A DNA stretch of 64,000 nt from Crocinitomicaceae bacterium (GCA_028689775.1 JAQVCM010000002.1:204888-268887), one strand, 5' to 3'. Counted from the stretch's first letter, positions 56,101 through 63,433 are shown. The notes: generated by a model from the sequence alone, not told the origin. Numbers and translations are program-made.

Positions 56101-58416
56101 CAACAAATAGAATTGAGAGCGTTGCCGCTTGCTGATTTCAGTTTGACGCCAGACTCGAGTTGTGCACCTGTATTGGTTGATTTTACAAACAGTTCTACGG
56201 GAATTGGAATTACCCACGCTTGGGATTTTGGAAACGGTCAAAGTAGCACCAATTTTACCCCACCAACACAGACTTATCTGCAAGGATATTTAGCAGATAC
56301 AACTTATTACATCAGTCTTTCGGTCACCAATTTCTGTGGAACAGTTGTTCATACAGACAGTGTGGTTGCGATGCCGAAACCGACATCCATTTTTGGTTCC
56401 AACTTAAACATCGGTTGCTCGCCTTTTACGGTTGAATTCGCAAATAACAGTTTGGGACTTCCCGAAACGTATTTCTGGGATTTTGGAGATGGAACCACTT
56501 CTACCAATCCAGCGGCACTGCTTAATCATGTATTTATTACTGGAACACAAGATACGATTTACACGATCATGCTGGTTGTGAGCAATGCGTGTGGAACAGA
56601 TACTTCTTATCACGAAATTACCGTACTTCCAAACCTCGTCAATGCTTTCTTTAATACGAGTATTACGACAGGATGCGAAGATCTTACGGTAGATTTTACA
56701 CAATATTCAACCGGCACAAACAATGCAAGTTGGGATTTTGGAGACGGAAATACCACCACCACATATAGTCCAACACACACTTTTACAAACCCAGGAAATT
56801 ATCAAGTAAATCTCTACATCAATGACGGTTGTAGTTTTGACACCGCCACCGTCGCGATTACCGTTTATCCTTCACCAGTTGTCAATTTTTCTTTTGCACC
56901 TGACTCTGTTTGTATCAATGAAATCTTTCAATTTACAAATGGTTCTCAAAATTTAAGTAATTCCGCTTGGAGTTTTGGAGATGGAGGAACTTCTAACCTT
57001 GTCAATCCTTCGCATGCTTATATCGCAAGTGGAACGTATCCGGTTACGCTAACAGGCACAAGTCCTGCGAATGGATGTACTTCCAGTATTACGAAAAATG
57101 TAATTGTCAGCATACAACCCGACGCTGCTTTTACTGCGAATCCAATGGCGGGTTGTGTTCCGCTTTCGGTAAACTTTTCGCAGGTCGGAACGCATGTTTC
57201 TTTCCAATCATGGAACTTTGGCGATGGCAATCTTTCTGCGCTCGCCAATCCGCAGCACACTTTCACGCAAGTTGGATCGTATACGGTCGGACATTTTGTA
57301 GAAAACATCAATGGATGTAAAGATTCGTCTTTTCAGATAATCACCGTTTATCCATTGCCAGTAGCCAACTTTTCGTTAACCTCAACCGATCCTTGTTTTG
57401 CTCCTGTTACCGTTAACACCAATAATATAAGTACAGGTTCCATCAATTTTCAATGGGATTTTGGAAATGGAATCACGTCCAACTTAACCAATGAAACGGT
57501 AGTATTTGCAAATCCTGGGACGTATAATGTATCACTCACAGCGACGAGTATTCACGGATGTACAAATACCTTGGTAGTTCCATTTACGGTTTACCCAAGA
57601 CCTGTTGCAGTCTTTACAGTTTCAAGTCAAACGATTTGTGAAGGTCAATCGGTTATTTTCTCATCACAAAGTACATTTGCAGATTCATTGGTTTGGGACA
57701 TGGGTGATGGAACGATTTTGATTGGAAATTCAGTCGTATATACCTATCCAACAGCCGGTAATTATCCGATTACTTTAAGTGTTTATGGTGCTGGCGGATG
57801 TTCTGATATTTCTATTTTGAATCCAGGAATACAAGTCAACCCGACACCAATTGCTGGATTTGAATTCATCAACATTCAAAATCATGATCCGTTGAGTGGA
57901 ACGGTTGAATTTACCAATCAATCTCAATATGCAGGCGCTTACGATTGGCAATTTGGGAACGGACATTCAAGTTCAGAAATCAATCCCACAGAGAAATATT
58001 ATCAATATGGAACTTTTGAAGTGACGCTGATTGCCAGCAATCAATTTGGTTGTGCCGATACGCTCGTACAGCTCATAAAAACGGATTTCGATGCTGGATT
58101 ATTTGTGCCAAATGCCATGTATCCTGGCCATTCAAGTTTTGGAGTTTCTCATTTTCTACCTAAAGGTGTTGGATTAGAAAGCTACACGTTAACGATTTAT
58201 GACGCCTGGGGAAATACCATGTGGAGTACCAGTTCGCTCGATTTGGATGGAAGACCGAATGAAGCTTGGGATGGGAAATTTAAAGGAGAATATGTGAAGG
58301 AAGATGCATACGTTTGGAAAGTAAATGCAACATTTTTAGATGCAAATGCTTGGAAAGGAAAAGAATATGCAAGAGGTAAATTCAAACGTTCAGGAACAGT
58401 AACTGTAATTCGATAA
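50107..58416 (+). CDS. Giant PKD-repeat surface protein with T9SS type B-like sorting domain
   Basis: 2769 residues from the ATG at 50107 (a TTG one codon earlier is possible). Signal peptide MRIVTVLIFFLISFAQNLSAQ. Residues ~22-740: Ig-like and PKD domains (YEWDFGDGSPLV). Residues ~743-1848: five copies of a 221-residue unit, each made of three ~74-residue modules with GGTWxGTG and conserved cysteines. Then one further module and about eight PKD domains (WNFGDGTTSN, WDFGDGNTT, WSFGDGGTSN, WQFGNGHSS). Residues ~2663-2769 are a CHU_C/T9SS type B-like domain (FVPNAMYPG, LTIYDAWGNTMW, EAWDGKFKG, VWKVNATF). Probably an adhesin or filament on the cell surface; the PorP/SprF gene follows by 2 bp. 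Confidence 0.88.
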   Translation: MRIVTVLIFFLISFAQNLSAQCIASAGVDASICVGNSVVLGSATVASGGTAPYTYQWAPSNGLSCTTCPNPTASPSITTTYTLTITDDNACTATDAVLVNVNTIPTASFTAAPAGSCANLPIYFTNTSSGINNTYSWSFGNPASGLANNSTQTNPSHEFISVGTTSASFTVSLTATSAQGCVSLPFTSNVTVLQTPSTVLFDPINNMKNCDGTVFDMLVFDAQPASSASNFKIIWGDGSPNYDAGIPPTSLSHSYLTQDIFDLNYIVTGINGCIDTSSYIVTNITNPAIGAANPGGTNGCGPLSICFPLSNFSSNHSSTTYLIDFGDGTPLLNLPHPPPNTICHTYLTTSCGYPGNSFTFKIKAINLCDSSEATITPIRVSTPPTANFSINPNPACAGSLVTFQNQTVNGFTVSSCSNFTQYEWDFGDGSPLVTGSTISNTNPTHIYTTPGTYSVSLTASNSVCGSSTIVKTICVEAPPVPNFSVNQDTACVSFTAIATDLSTLVNTCNVTYNWTVSFNGSLCLPSTGNWTFASGTNASSQNPQFTFNAIGSFTIQLQLTNSCGSYTFSKIVIVKGPPKVSVANITAICAGTSVIPVGTVNSCYSPIDLYAWTFTAGSPASSSSLTPGAITFPTAGTYPITLSASNACGTSSATKNVLVKPFPIAVNPTSNSPLCAGSSLLLSLTNAAGNTYVWTGPNGYSSTLATITRANSTTAFSGTYSVVASNSGCSAPAQSVTVLVNPLPTVSAGTAFSICKNASPYTLSGSPIGGTWTGTGVSAGVFNPSALNIGTHTLTYSYTDPVTLCSKSATVVATVLLPPTVNAGLDLNVCNQPIPVNLTASPTGGTWSGTGITNPSGVFTPSGVGSFILTYAFTSANGCSNSDQMTITVADPVAVNAGLDITVCQNSGSVNLSGSPANGTWSGIGVTSSGVYTPATVGTFDLVYTFGAGTCLSKDTLIAIVKPLPTVSAGTAFSICKNASPYTLSGSPIGGTWSGTGISAGIFDPSAINPGTYTLTYSYTDPTTLCSKSASIIATVLLPPTVSAGLDLNLCNQPITTTLSGTPAGGTWSGTGITNPTGVFTPSGVGSFDVTYTFTASNGCSNTDEATIIVSNPSISNAGLDTSVCQNSGFVNLSGLPANGTWSGTGITSSGVFTPATVGTFSLVYSIGSGTCLTSDAVQITVKPLPTVNAGAAFNICKNANPKTLIGSPLGGTWTGTGVSAGAFNPSALAAGNYTLTYSFTDPTTLCSNTSTVVATVLNPPIVDAGLDISLCNQPIDFTLSATPTGGTWSGTGISNPTGVFTPSGVGSFIVTYSFTDANACTSTDQITISVVNPGIADAGLDTAICVDAPNVQLSGLPIGGTWTGNGVNASGVFDPTVSGSFTLTYSIGSGTCLTSDAVLVTVKPLPTVSAGTAFNICKNANPKTLIGSPLGGTWTGTGVSAGAFNPSALAAGNYTLTYSFTDPTTLCSNTSTVVATVLNPPIVDAGLDISLCNQPIDFTLSATPTGGTWSGTGISNPTGVFTPSGVGSFIVTYSFTDANACTSTDQITISVVNPGIADAGLDTAICVDAPNVQLSGLPIGGTWTGNGVNASGVFDPTVSGSFTLTYSIGSGTCLTSDAVLVTVKPLPTVSAGTAFNICKNANPKTLIGSPLGGTWTGTGVSAGAFNPSALAAGNYTLTYSFTDPTTLCSNTSTVVATVLNPPIVDAGIDFNLCNQPIPATISGASPTGGTWSGTGITNSTGVFTPSGVGSFTVTYSFTDANGCTSTDQTIITVADPILANAGADVATCHNGGNLNVTGLPANGTWSGTGVTSSGIFSPTTVGTFDLVYAIGSGTCLTRDTMQVLVNPLPIVNIGANREFCLSENPVNLIPNITGGTWTGTGITDAALGTFSPATAGLGNHQIIYTYQNPVTSCINRDTMNILINPLPVVQFTHQSIACIGISESFTNTSTLGQSFAWNFGDGTTSNLENPTHAYLIADTFDVQLIVTTIKNCRDSLVQQIELRALPLADFSLTPDSSCAPVLVDFTNSSTGIGITHAWDFGNGQSSTNFTPPTQTYLQGYLADTTYYISLSVTNFCGTVVHTDSVVAMPKPTSIFGSNLNIGCSPFTVEFANNSLGLPETYFWDFGDGTTSTNPAALLNHVFITGTQDTIYTIMLVVSNACGTDTSYHEITVLPNLVNAFFNTSITTGCEDLTVDFTQYSTGTNNASWDFGDGNTTTTYSPTHTFTNPGNYQVNLYINDGCSFDTATVAITVYPSPVVNFSFAPDSVCINEIFQFTNGSQNLSNSAWSFGDGGTSNLVNPSHAYIASGTYPVTLTGTSPANGCTSSITKNVIVSIQPDAAFTANPMAGCVPLSVNFSQVGTHVSFQSWNFGDGNLSALANPQHTFTQVGSYTVGHFVENINGCKDSSFQIITVYPLPVANFSLTSTDPCFAPVTVNTNNISTGSINFQWDFGNGITSNLTNETVVFANPGTYNVSLTATSIHGCTNTLVVPFTVYPRPVAVFTVSSQTICEGQSVIFSSQSTFADSLVWDMGDGTILIGNSVVYTYPTAGNYPITLSVYGAGGCSDISILNPGIQVNPTPIAGFEFINIQNHDPLSGTVEFTNQSQYAGAYDWQFGNGHSSSEINPTEKYYQYGTFEVTLIASNQFGCADTLVQLIKTDFDAGLFVPNAMYPGHSSFGVSHFLPKGVGLESYTLTIYDAWGNTMWSTSSLDLDGRPNEAWDGKFKGEYVKEDAYVWKVNATFLDANAWKGKEYARGKFKRSGTVTVIR
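52333..55650 (+). repeat. 663-bp higher-order tandem repeat (5 copies) inside the giant gene
   Basis: Copies begin at 52333, 52996, 53659, 54322 and 54985; four are exactly 663 bp and the fifth, more divergent at its end, is 666 bp. Each copy encodes three related ~74-residue modules. By eye, bases ~53854-54570 are repeated without change at +663 bp, so copies 3-5 share long identical stretches, while copies 1 and 2 differ clearly. Confidence 0.9.
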
Positions 58417-58418
58417 GC

Positions 58419-59474
58419 ATGAGAAAGATATTTAATTTGATTGTTATTACCGTGATTTTTTGTTCATCGGTGCGTGCTCAAGATCCAAACTTTTCTCAGT
58501 TTTATAACAATCCCGTTTATTACAACCCCGGAATGGTTGCCATTGACAACGGAATGAAACTACGCGCCAACATTCGCAGTTTGTGGACACCTATTCCCGG
58601 ACGATTCAATACATCGCTCGTGTCTGTAGAAAGTGAAGCGATTCGAAATGTAGGTTTGGGAATTCTCGCTTATTCTGATGTAGAAGGTGAAGGTAAATTG
58701 CGTTCTTCAGCTGCAAATGTATATTATTCGTATCGTCCGATTGACAAGAAAAATTTGGTTTTTCAAGTTGGTTTTTCAGGTGGAATTGTGAATAAATCAG
58801 TAGATTGGAATCGCTTTACGTTTTCAGATAATTACGATGAGGTTTTGGGAAACGTGTACACCTCAGCCTTCATTCCTCCCGGATTTAATACGGCGACCTA
58901 TGCTGATTTTGGCGCTGGTTTTGCGTTGCGATTTAACAAAAAACGAAACAATACCCGTAAAATCATCCGCATGTTTACCCTTACAATTGGTGGAGCTGGT
59001 CATCATTTAACACAGCCAATTGATGCCTTGTTAGGAGACGATGCACGTTTGCCCATCAAGTTAAACGTGCACACAACCGCAAATTTATTAATCGGTGAAA
59101 CCATTTATTCCCCAGGTTTTATTTTTGAGCGACAAGCTTATTTTCAAACCTTTACCATTGGAGGCAGCGTTGCTATCAAGCCTTTTATCGCTGGTTTTTG
59201 GTTTAGAAATCAAAGCTTTTTGATGACTGGTAGAAAATACGATTCATTTGTGGTTTCTCTTGGCGGAAACATTCCAGTAAGTCGGGCAAGTACATTTCGG
59301 GTAACTTACAGTTTTGATTTAACGATGTCGAAACTCAGTTCAGCCTCCAAAGGTTCGCATGAATTGAATCTATTAGTCAATTTTGATGACATGCGCATTT
59401 TCAAAAATATTGAAAAGAGAAATAAAAGTCGGAGAAAGTACAAGTGTCCACCTGATTTTAAAGGTTTTGAATAA
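58419..59474 (+). CDS. PorP/SprF family T9SS outer-membrane protein
   Basis: 351 residues. Signal peptide MRKIFNLIVITVIFCSSVRAQ followed by the PorP hallmark DPNFSQFYNNPVYYNPGMVAID; the rest is a beta-barrel with a C-terminal basic tail KNIEKRNKSRRKYKCP. Members of this family sit next to T9SS type B cargo genes and are needed for their surface attachment (known for F. johnsoniae SprF/SprB). The ATG is 2 bp after the stop of the giant gene, so the two are co-expressed. Confidence 0.92.
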   Translation: MRKIFNLIVITVIFCSSVRAQDPNFSQFYNNPVYYNPGMVAIDNGMKLRANIRSLWTPIPGRFNTSLVSVESEAIRNVGLGILAYSDVEGEGKLRSSAANVYYSYRPIDKKNLVFQVGFSGGIVNKSVDWNRFTFSDNYDEVLGNVYTSAFIPPGFNTATYADFGAGFALRFNKKRNNTRKIIRMFTLTIGGAGHHLTQPIDALLGDDARLPIKLNVHTTANLLIGETIYSPGFIFERQAYFQTFTIGGSVAIKPFIAGFWFRNQSFLMTGRKYDSFVVSLGGNIPVSRASTFRVTYSFDLTMSKLSSASKGSHELNLLVNFDDMRIFKNIEKRNKSRRKYKCPPDFKGFE

Positions 59475-59527
59475 ATTGGGAAAAGCTGAAACGGTAGACA
59501 TAATCTGTATCTACGGAATCATCGTTT

Positions 59528-60523
59528 TTAATTTCCCTTCAAGCGTTTGAAAATCTTGCCAAGCAATGCTTTTCCATCTCTTTTTTCTTTCAGAACTTCC
59601 GAAGCAATTAATCCTTGATCCGTTTTTATAAACTGATAACTGAAAGCAAATTGAGGATTAACTGGGTTGTCATTTAAAAGTCCGAATCGTAAATCGTTGA
59701 AATAGAGTGTATTTTCTTTTTCAGATAGGAGATACCAACCTTCGCTAATTTTCTGCAGTTTTTTAAAATCTGGATTTTCCTTTAATTTCAATGCGAAGGT
59801 TTCGTTCTTGGTATACCGTTTAAATGAGATCGGCTGACTGTCAAATAAGGAGAAATCGCCGAGCAAATAAGCATCAGCTGTTGCTACATTTGCGTTCCAT
59901 AAAATGATATTGAAAGCCGTTGGTTTCACAATGATTTCAGAATAAGAAACTCCTTGCTTCTCCAATGCTTTTTCAAATTGATTCAAAGCATAGAGCTTCA
60001 CGAAAACCGTCAACACCAAATACGAACTTGAAATAATTAAACCTCTTTTGACGTATTTCATGCGCAGCAAATGGTCTTTCTTTCTCCAAACAAAAATCAA
60101 AGAAATCAGCAGCGGAATGGTGTAAAGCGGATCAATTACAAAAATCGTTTTGAATGCAAATCGGGTTTCTAAAGGCCATAAGACTTGTGTTCCCCAAGAG
60201 GTAAACATGTCGAGGATTACGTGTGTAAACAATCCCCAAAATGCCATCCAAGAAGCTCTTTTAAAACTGATTTTATTTTTCTCAATTTTTGAAATCAGCC
60301 AACCGAAAATAGGGGATAAGATCAAAAACAAAAAGAGCGAATGGCTGATTCCCCGGTGAATATATACGCCATCGACATCATTCAAAAACGACCCAACCAC
60401 CACGTCTAAATCAGGAAGTGTTCCTAAAATAGCACCGTATAGAAAAGTTCTATTTTTCAGTTCCTTGCCAGCACAGACTTCTGCAACGGCAATTCCTAGG
60501 ATGATTTGGGTGAGTGAGTCCAT
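59528..60523 (-). CDS. Membrane-bound metal-dependent hydrolase (YdjM/DUF457)
   Basis: 331 residues. The conserved N-terminus MDSLTQIILGIAVAEV, the GTLPDLDVV and HRGISHSLFLF motifs, and HVILDMFTSWGTQVLWP belong to the YdjM/LexA-regulated hydrolase group; about five or six TM helices to ~180, then a soluble ~145-residue domain. Function is not established for the group. Confidence 0.82.
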   Translation of the reverse strand: MDSLTQIILGIAVAEVCAGKELKNRTFLYGAILGTLPDLDVVVGSFLNDVDGVYIHRGISHSLFLFLILSPIFGWLISKIEKNKISFKRASWMAFWGLFTHVILDMFTSWGTQVLWPLETRFAFKTIFVIDPLYTIPLLISLIFVWRKKDHLLRMKYVKRGLIISSSYLVLTVFVKLYALNQFEKALEKQGVSYSEIIVKPTAFNIILWNANVATADAYLLGDFSLFDSQPISFKRYTKNETFALKLKENPDFKKLQKISEGWYLLSEKENTLYFNDLRFGLLNDNPVNPQFAFSYQFIKTDQGLIASEVLKEKRDGKALLGKIFKRLKGN

Positions 60524-60849
60524 TTTGTTTATGCTATGTAATGCGCATGTTGGGCGTAAAACTGAATGTTGGCAAATATAGTGATGAAATTGGGAATTTT
60601 TTGTGGCTTAAGACATTCAAAATGGATAAATAGATAGTTTGTAAACTGCTTATTTAGGATTATTTTGCGGAATAAGGGGTTTTTTGAGTTTGAAAGTTGC
60701 TTAAATGGGTGTAAAATTATATTTCATAATTTCAAAGTTTTAGACATTTTTGAACTTTTCGGATTATCCTTAAATTGAAATAGAAAAGTTTGCACATATT
60801 TTTATGATAAAATTTGACCAAGACTTCGACTACAAGATCTATTTTGTAT

Positions 60850-60857
60850 TAGCTTTG
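60850..60857 (+). promoter_or_regulatory. Putative -7 box
   Basis: TAGCTTTG, 52 nt before the ATG at 60910. The remaining ~325 bp of the 60524-60909 gap is low-GC, without a recognised feature; the string ATGTTGGGCG at 60549 looks superficially like part of an integron site, but nothing supports that. Confidence 0.3.
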
Positions 60858-60909
60858 GTTGAAAGAAATAAAACTTTTCCTATCTCATTTAATAACTTTT
60901 ATTCAAAAT

Positions 60910-61449
60910 ATGTCAAATGACAATCATAACTCAGACTCAGCTCTTCAACAGAAAAAAGAAGCGGATATAATTAGAGATTTCCTTAAGTCAAAGGAGTTTT
61001 ATCCAAATATTGAGGAAAATAATTCTGAAAAAACATTCACGATAGAGAAGTCTTCAAAAATAAAGATGCAATTTGATCTTTATTTACAAGAAGGCAAAAC
61101 TATAGGAGAGGTGTATGTTACAGAATTACCATTTAATTCAGGACGAAAACGAAAATTTCAAAGTGACATTCTTAAAATGATCACTTTTGAAAAGAAAATT
61201 GGCGCGCCATTCAGAAAGCTATACTTTCTGACAGCTGATGAAGAAAAGTTAAAGTCTATTCACTCTAATGTGTTGGAGGGAGATTTTTACAAACATACAC
61301 GAGAAAAATCTCTTATCGGAAAAGACACTTGGCTGAATCTAACGTTGGATTTATATAGTATTGAGTTGTACTATTATTGTATTGACAAGGATTTTTTTAA
61401 AGAATTAAAAGTAACAAGAGTTAATCAGAAAACGGGAATGAGAAGCTAG
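60910..61449 (+). CDS. Hypothetical protein, restriction-nuclease-like layout
   Basis: 179 residues from ATG at 60910; a TTG at 60859 would extend it. Charged, cytoplasmic, no TM. There is a helical N-terminus (KKEADIIRDFLKSKEFYPNIEEN), a beta pair FTIEKSSKIKMQFDLYLQEGK then IGEVYVTELPF and LYFLTADEEK. An acidic residue followed by a short loop and an E-x-Y/V strand and a helix, DILKMITFEK, could be a degraded PD-(D/E)XK core, but the lysine is missing, so this is a weak guess. It stands just upstream of the accessory XRE-ImmA/IrrE-PIN cassette. Family not recognised. Confidence 0.55.
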   Translation: MSNDNHNSDSALQQKKEADIIRDFLKSKEFYPNIEENNSEKTFTIEKSSKIKMQFDLYLQEGKTIGEVYVTELPFNSGRKRKFQSDILKMITFEKKIGAPFRKLYFLTADEEKLKSIHSNVLEGDFYKHTREKSLIGKDTWLNLTLDLYSIELYYYCIDKDFFKELKVTRVNQKTGMRS

Positions 61450-61476
61450 TGGTATTCTTCTGATTCAATGATAAGA

Positions 61477-61665
61477 TCATAAAAAATTACCTATTCTTGT
61501 TAAAAGCTCTGCTTGCTCAAAAATCTCTTTGTAACCTTCGTCGCGTTCGACAGGCGGATAATCAGAAGAAAGATTATGAATAATAATACATTGTGCAGTA
61601 ATTCGGTAATTCCGAATGATTATAAATTTTAAAAATTTGTTTTGATCGAATTTACTGATTTCCAA
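61477..61665 (-). CDS. Possible small remnant protein (TTG start)
   Basis: 62 codons, TTG start. The C-terminal part SSDYPPVERDEGYKEIFEQAELLTRIGNF is protein-like. A related tail, RDFEQAENFKKNQ, is encoded on the same strand at 63389-63434 beyond the XRE-ImmA-PIN cassette. This could be the tail of a decayed gene. No family recognised. Confidence 0.3.
   Translation of the reverse strand: MEISKFDQNKFLKFIIIRNYRITAQCIIIHNLSSDYPPVERDEGYKEIFEQAELLTRIGNFL
61490..61530 (+). repeat. Left flanking direct repeat of the XRE cassette
   Basis: Sequence containing CTCTGCTTGCTCAAAAATCT (61507-61526) matches CTCCGCTTGCTCAAAATCT at 63411-63429 with one substitution and one indel, in the same orientation. 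The two flank the three-gene XRE-ImmA/IrrE-PIN operon. Confidence 0.5.
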
Positions 61666-61689
61666 TTTTATGGCATCCCAAAGTTTGTT

Positions 61690-61707
61690 ACATATATTTG
61701 GATATGT
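61690..61707. promoter_or_regulatory. Operator-like palindrome before the XRE gene
   Basis: ACATAT-ATTTGG-ATATGT (61690-61707), a perfect 6-bp inverted repeat with 6-bp spacer, overlaps the -33 box of the promoter; a natural site for autorepression by the XRE protein. Confidence 0.5.
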
Positions 61708-61727
61708 GTATAAATAGTGTATTTTTG
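61697..61727 (+). promoter_or_regulatory. Promoter of the XRE-ImmA/IrrE-PIN operon
   Basis: TTTG (61697-61700), 19 bp, TATTTTTG (61720-61727). This is the clearest -33/-7 pair in the window, 21 nt before the ATG at 61749. Confidence 0.7.
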
Positions 61728-61748
61728 TAACAGTAAAATTGAAACATC

Positions 61749-62084
61749 ATGACAGAAATTATCGCAATGAATTTCAAAAAACTGAGAGATACGCTTGGTT
61801 TTAATCAAGAAAAAGTAGGTCAATATTTAGCTTGTTCTCGAGAAGAAATATCCTATTATGAAAATGGAACTCGTGAAATCCCATTATCTGTGCTTGAAAA
61901 AGCTTCTGATTTATTTGGAGTTGAATTAGCTGATTTCTTTTCTGAGGAAGAATCTATTGGAATTCGCATCGCCTATCGCGCAGATGATTGTACTGTAGAA
62001 GATTTAAATCAAGTCGCTCAATTCAAACGTATTCTAAAAAATTACCAACGAATCAATCGTTTAATTCAGGCAGGAAGAAAATGA
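61749..62084 (+). CDS. XRE family HTH transcriptional regulator
   Basis: 111 residues. The DNA-binding HTH_3 domain covers ~6-60: NFKKLRDTLGFNQEKVGQYLACSREEISYYENG, then LEKASDLFGVELADFF. The C-terminal ~50 residues are a short helical tail. The stop overlaps the start of the ImmA/IrrE gene as ATGA. In Xre-COG2856 pairs the XRE protein usually represses the operon and/or is cleaved by the peptidase; the palindrome at 61690 is a likely site. Confidence 0.9.
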   Translation: MTEIIAMNFKKLRDTLGFNQEKVGQYLACSREEISYYENGTREIPLSVLEKASDLFGVELADFFSEEESIGIRIAYRADDCTVEDLNQVAQFKRILKNYQRINRLIQAGRK

Positions 62085-62830
62085 AGCTAACTGAAATAAA
62101 TTACGACGCGTCTTCTAAGGCTACAGAATTCAGAAGACGTTTTGATTTAGGACATGCGGACCCGATACAAATTGACACCTTATTGATTAAGTTAGATTTG
62201 TTGACAGTATTCGCCCAAATGTCTTCCAGTTTTTCAGGAATGGCTGCAAAATTTGACGAAAATGGATTTTTATTAATTAATTGCTCTTTACCAAAAAGTA
62301 GACAGATTTTTACAATTTGTCATGAGTTATATCACTTGTTTTTGCAAAAAGATTTTGAATTTGAAGTGATAACTGACACTAAAAATGGAGGCAGTAAAAG
62401 TGACACAGAAAAATTGGCGGATGCTTTCGCAAAAGAACTTCTAATGCCTGAAAAAGGGATTCAAGAAATTTTACTAAAGCAGAATTACATTGGTAAGAAT
62501 ATCGAATTAGATCACATTATAAAACTGGAACAATATTTTCAAGTTTCTAGAAAAGCCATGGTCTATCGATTATTGAATCTAGATTTTATCTCAAAAAAGG
62601 ATGACCTGGAAACTAAATATTTTAGAAACGTTAAAGAATCTGCTCAAAAAAGAGGATATGATACTTCTTTATATGAGCCGACCGCACCTAGAATTGTATC
62701 ATCGGATTATTTTGAAAAAGCACAATATCTTTACAATCAGGAGAAAATAGGAATGACAGACTACGCTCAACTTTTAAAGGATATTGGAATTGACTTGTTT
62801 GACCTTTTAGAAGACGAAAACAGGCCATAG
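62081..62830 (+). CDS. ImmA/IrrE family metallopeptidase
   Basis: 249 residues from the ATG at 62081 (a longer upstream reading frame overlaps XRE and is not credible). The zinc site HELYH is at 81-85 within QIFTICHELYHLFLQ, and the third ligand Glu110 lies in TEKLADAFAKELLMP; this is the intact COG2856 core. The C-terminal ~110 residues may sense a signal or contact XRE. The stop directly abuts the ATG of the PIN-like gene. ImmA/IrrE-type enzymes cleave their cognate XRE repressors. Confidence 0.92.
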   Translation: MKLTEINYDASSKATEFRRRFDLGHADPIQIDTLLIKLDLLTVFAQMSSSFSGMAAKFDENGFLLINCSLPKSRQIFTICHELYHLFLQKDFEFEVITDTKNGGSKSDTEKLADAFAKELLMPEKGIQEILLKQNYIGKNIELDHIIKLEQYFQVSRKAMVYRLLNLDFISKKDDLETKYFRNVKESAQKRGYDTSLYEPTAPRIVSSDYFEKAQYLYNQEKIGMTDYAQLLKDIGIDLFDLLEDENRP

Positions 62831-63364
62831 ATGGATATTGAATCGAATAAAATATTGGTTTTTGATGCAGATGTGCTAATTCATTTCATGCAAGCCGGTT
62901 GTTTTTCAGATTTAAAGCGCATTTACCAAAACAATAAAAAAGCAGTTCTTCAAAAAGTGTATGATGAACTTCAAGTGTACAAAGACAGCAAAGTTATGCT
63001 GGACAGTGCAATCCACACCTTTAAATTTATAGAACTTATAACATTTCCAATTTCAATTGAAATGATGAAAGAGTTCGCTCATTTAACTTCTCCACTTATG
63101 AATTTGGGTAAAGGTGAAAGTGCGTGCATGAGTTATTGTAAGTTTACGCAAGACGTAGTTGTTTCAAGTAATTTAAGTGATGTGAGCCGATATTGTGCGC
63201 TTCATGAAATCAAACTTTTAACGACCATGGATTTAATTCATTGGGAATGGATCAATCAAGTTTATTCCGAAGAGAATTGCAACGATTTTATTGCAGTGGT
63301 TCTAAGGAAAGGAAGTAAACTTCCTTGTAAAACGATTCAAGAGTATGTGAGTTCGCGGAATTGA
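62831..63364 (+). CDS. PIN-like nuclease domain protein (DUF3368-like)
   Basis: 177 residues. PIN-type acidic sites: LVFDADVLIHF (Asp12, Asp14), YDEL (~44-47), GKGESACMSY (Glu96), then VVSSNLSDVSRYCALHEIKLLTTMDLI, the place where active PIN proteins have DD or DE; here it is N114-L-S-D117, so nuclease activity is uncertain. The G-x-GE-x-A and T-x-DL pattern follows DUF3368-like PIN proteins. It begins immediately after the ImmA/IrrE stop, so it belongs to the same operon as toxin or effector. Confidence 0.7.
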   Translation: MDIESNKILVFDADVLIHFMQAGCFSDLKRIYQNNKKAVLQKVYDELQVYKDSKVMLDSAIHTFKFIELITFPISIEMMKEFAHLTSPLMNLGKGESACMSYCKFTQDVVVSSNLSDVSRYCALHEIKLLTTMDLIHWEWINQVYSEENCNDFIAVVLRKGSKLPCKTIQEYVSSRN

Positions 63365-63395
63365 GACTGTATTAATTCGACTCAAACTCTCACTG

Positions 63396-63433
63396 ATTCT
63401 TCTTAAAATTCTCCGCTTGCTCAAAATCTCTTT
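63396..63433 (+). repeat. Right flanking direct repeat of the XRE cassette
   Basis: Second copy of the flanking repeat (core at 63411-63433), 31 bp beyond the PIN stop codon. It contains the minus-strand reading RDFEQAENFKKNQ. The rest of 63365-63551 shows no other feature. Confidence 0.5.

Noticed and set aside
60540..60580. ATGTTGGGCG resembling an integron attC core
   Set aside because: Only a short match to a degenerate consensus, no attC stem, no integrase and no cassette array.
61477..61665. 62-codon minus-strand frame as a firm antitoxin gene
   Set aside because: TTG start, no homologue known to me and a shared tail with the flanking repeat; kept only as a low-confidence remnant.
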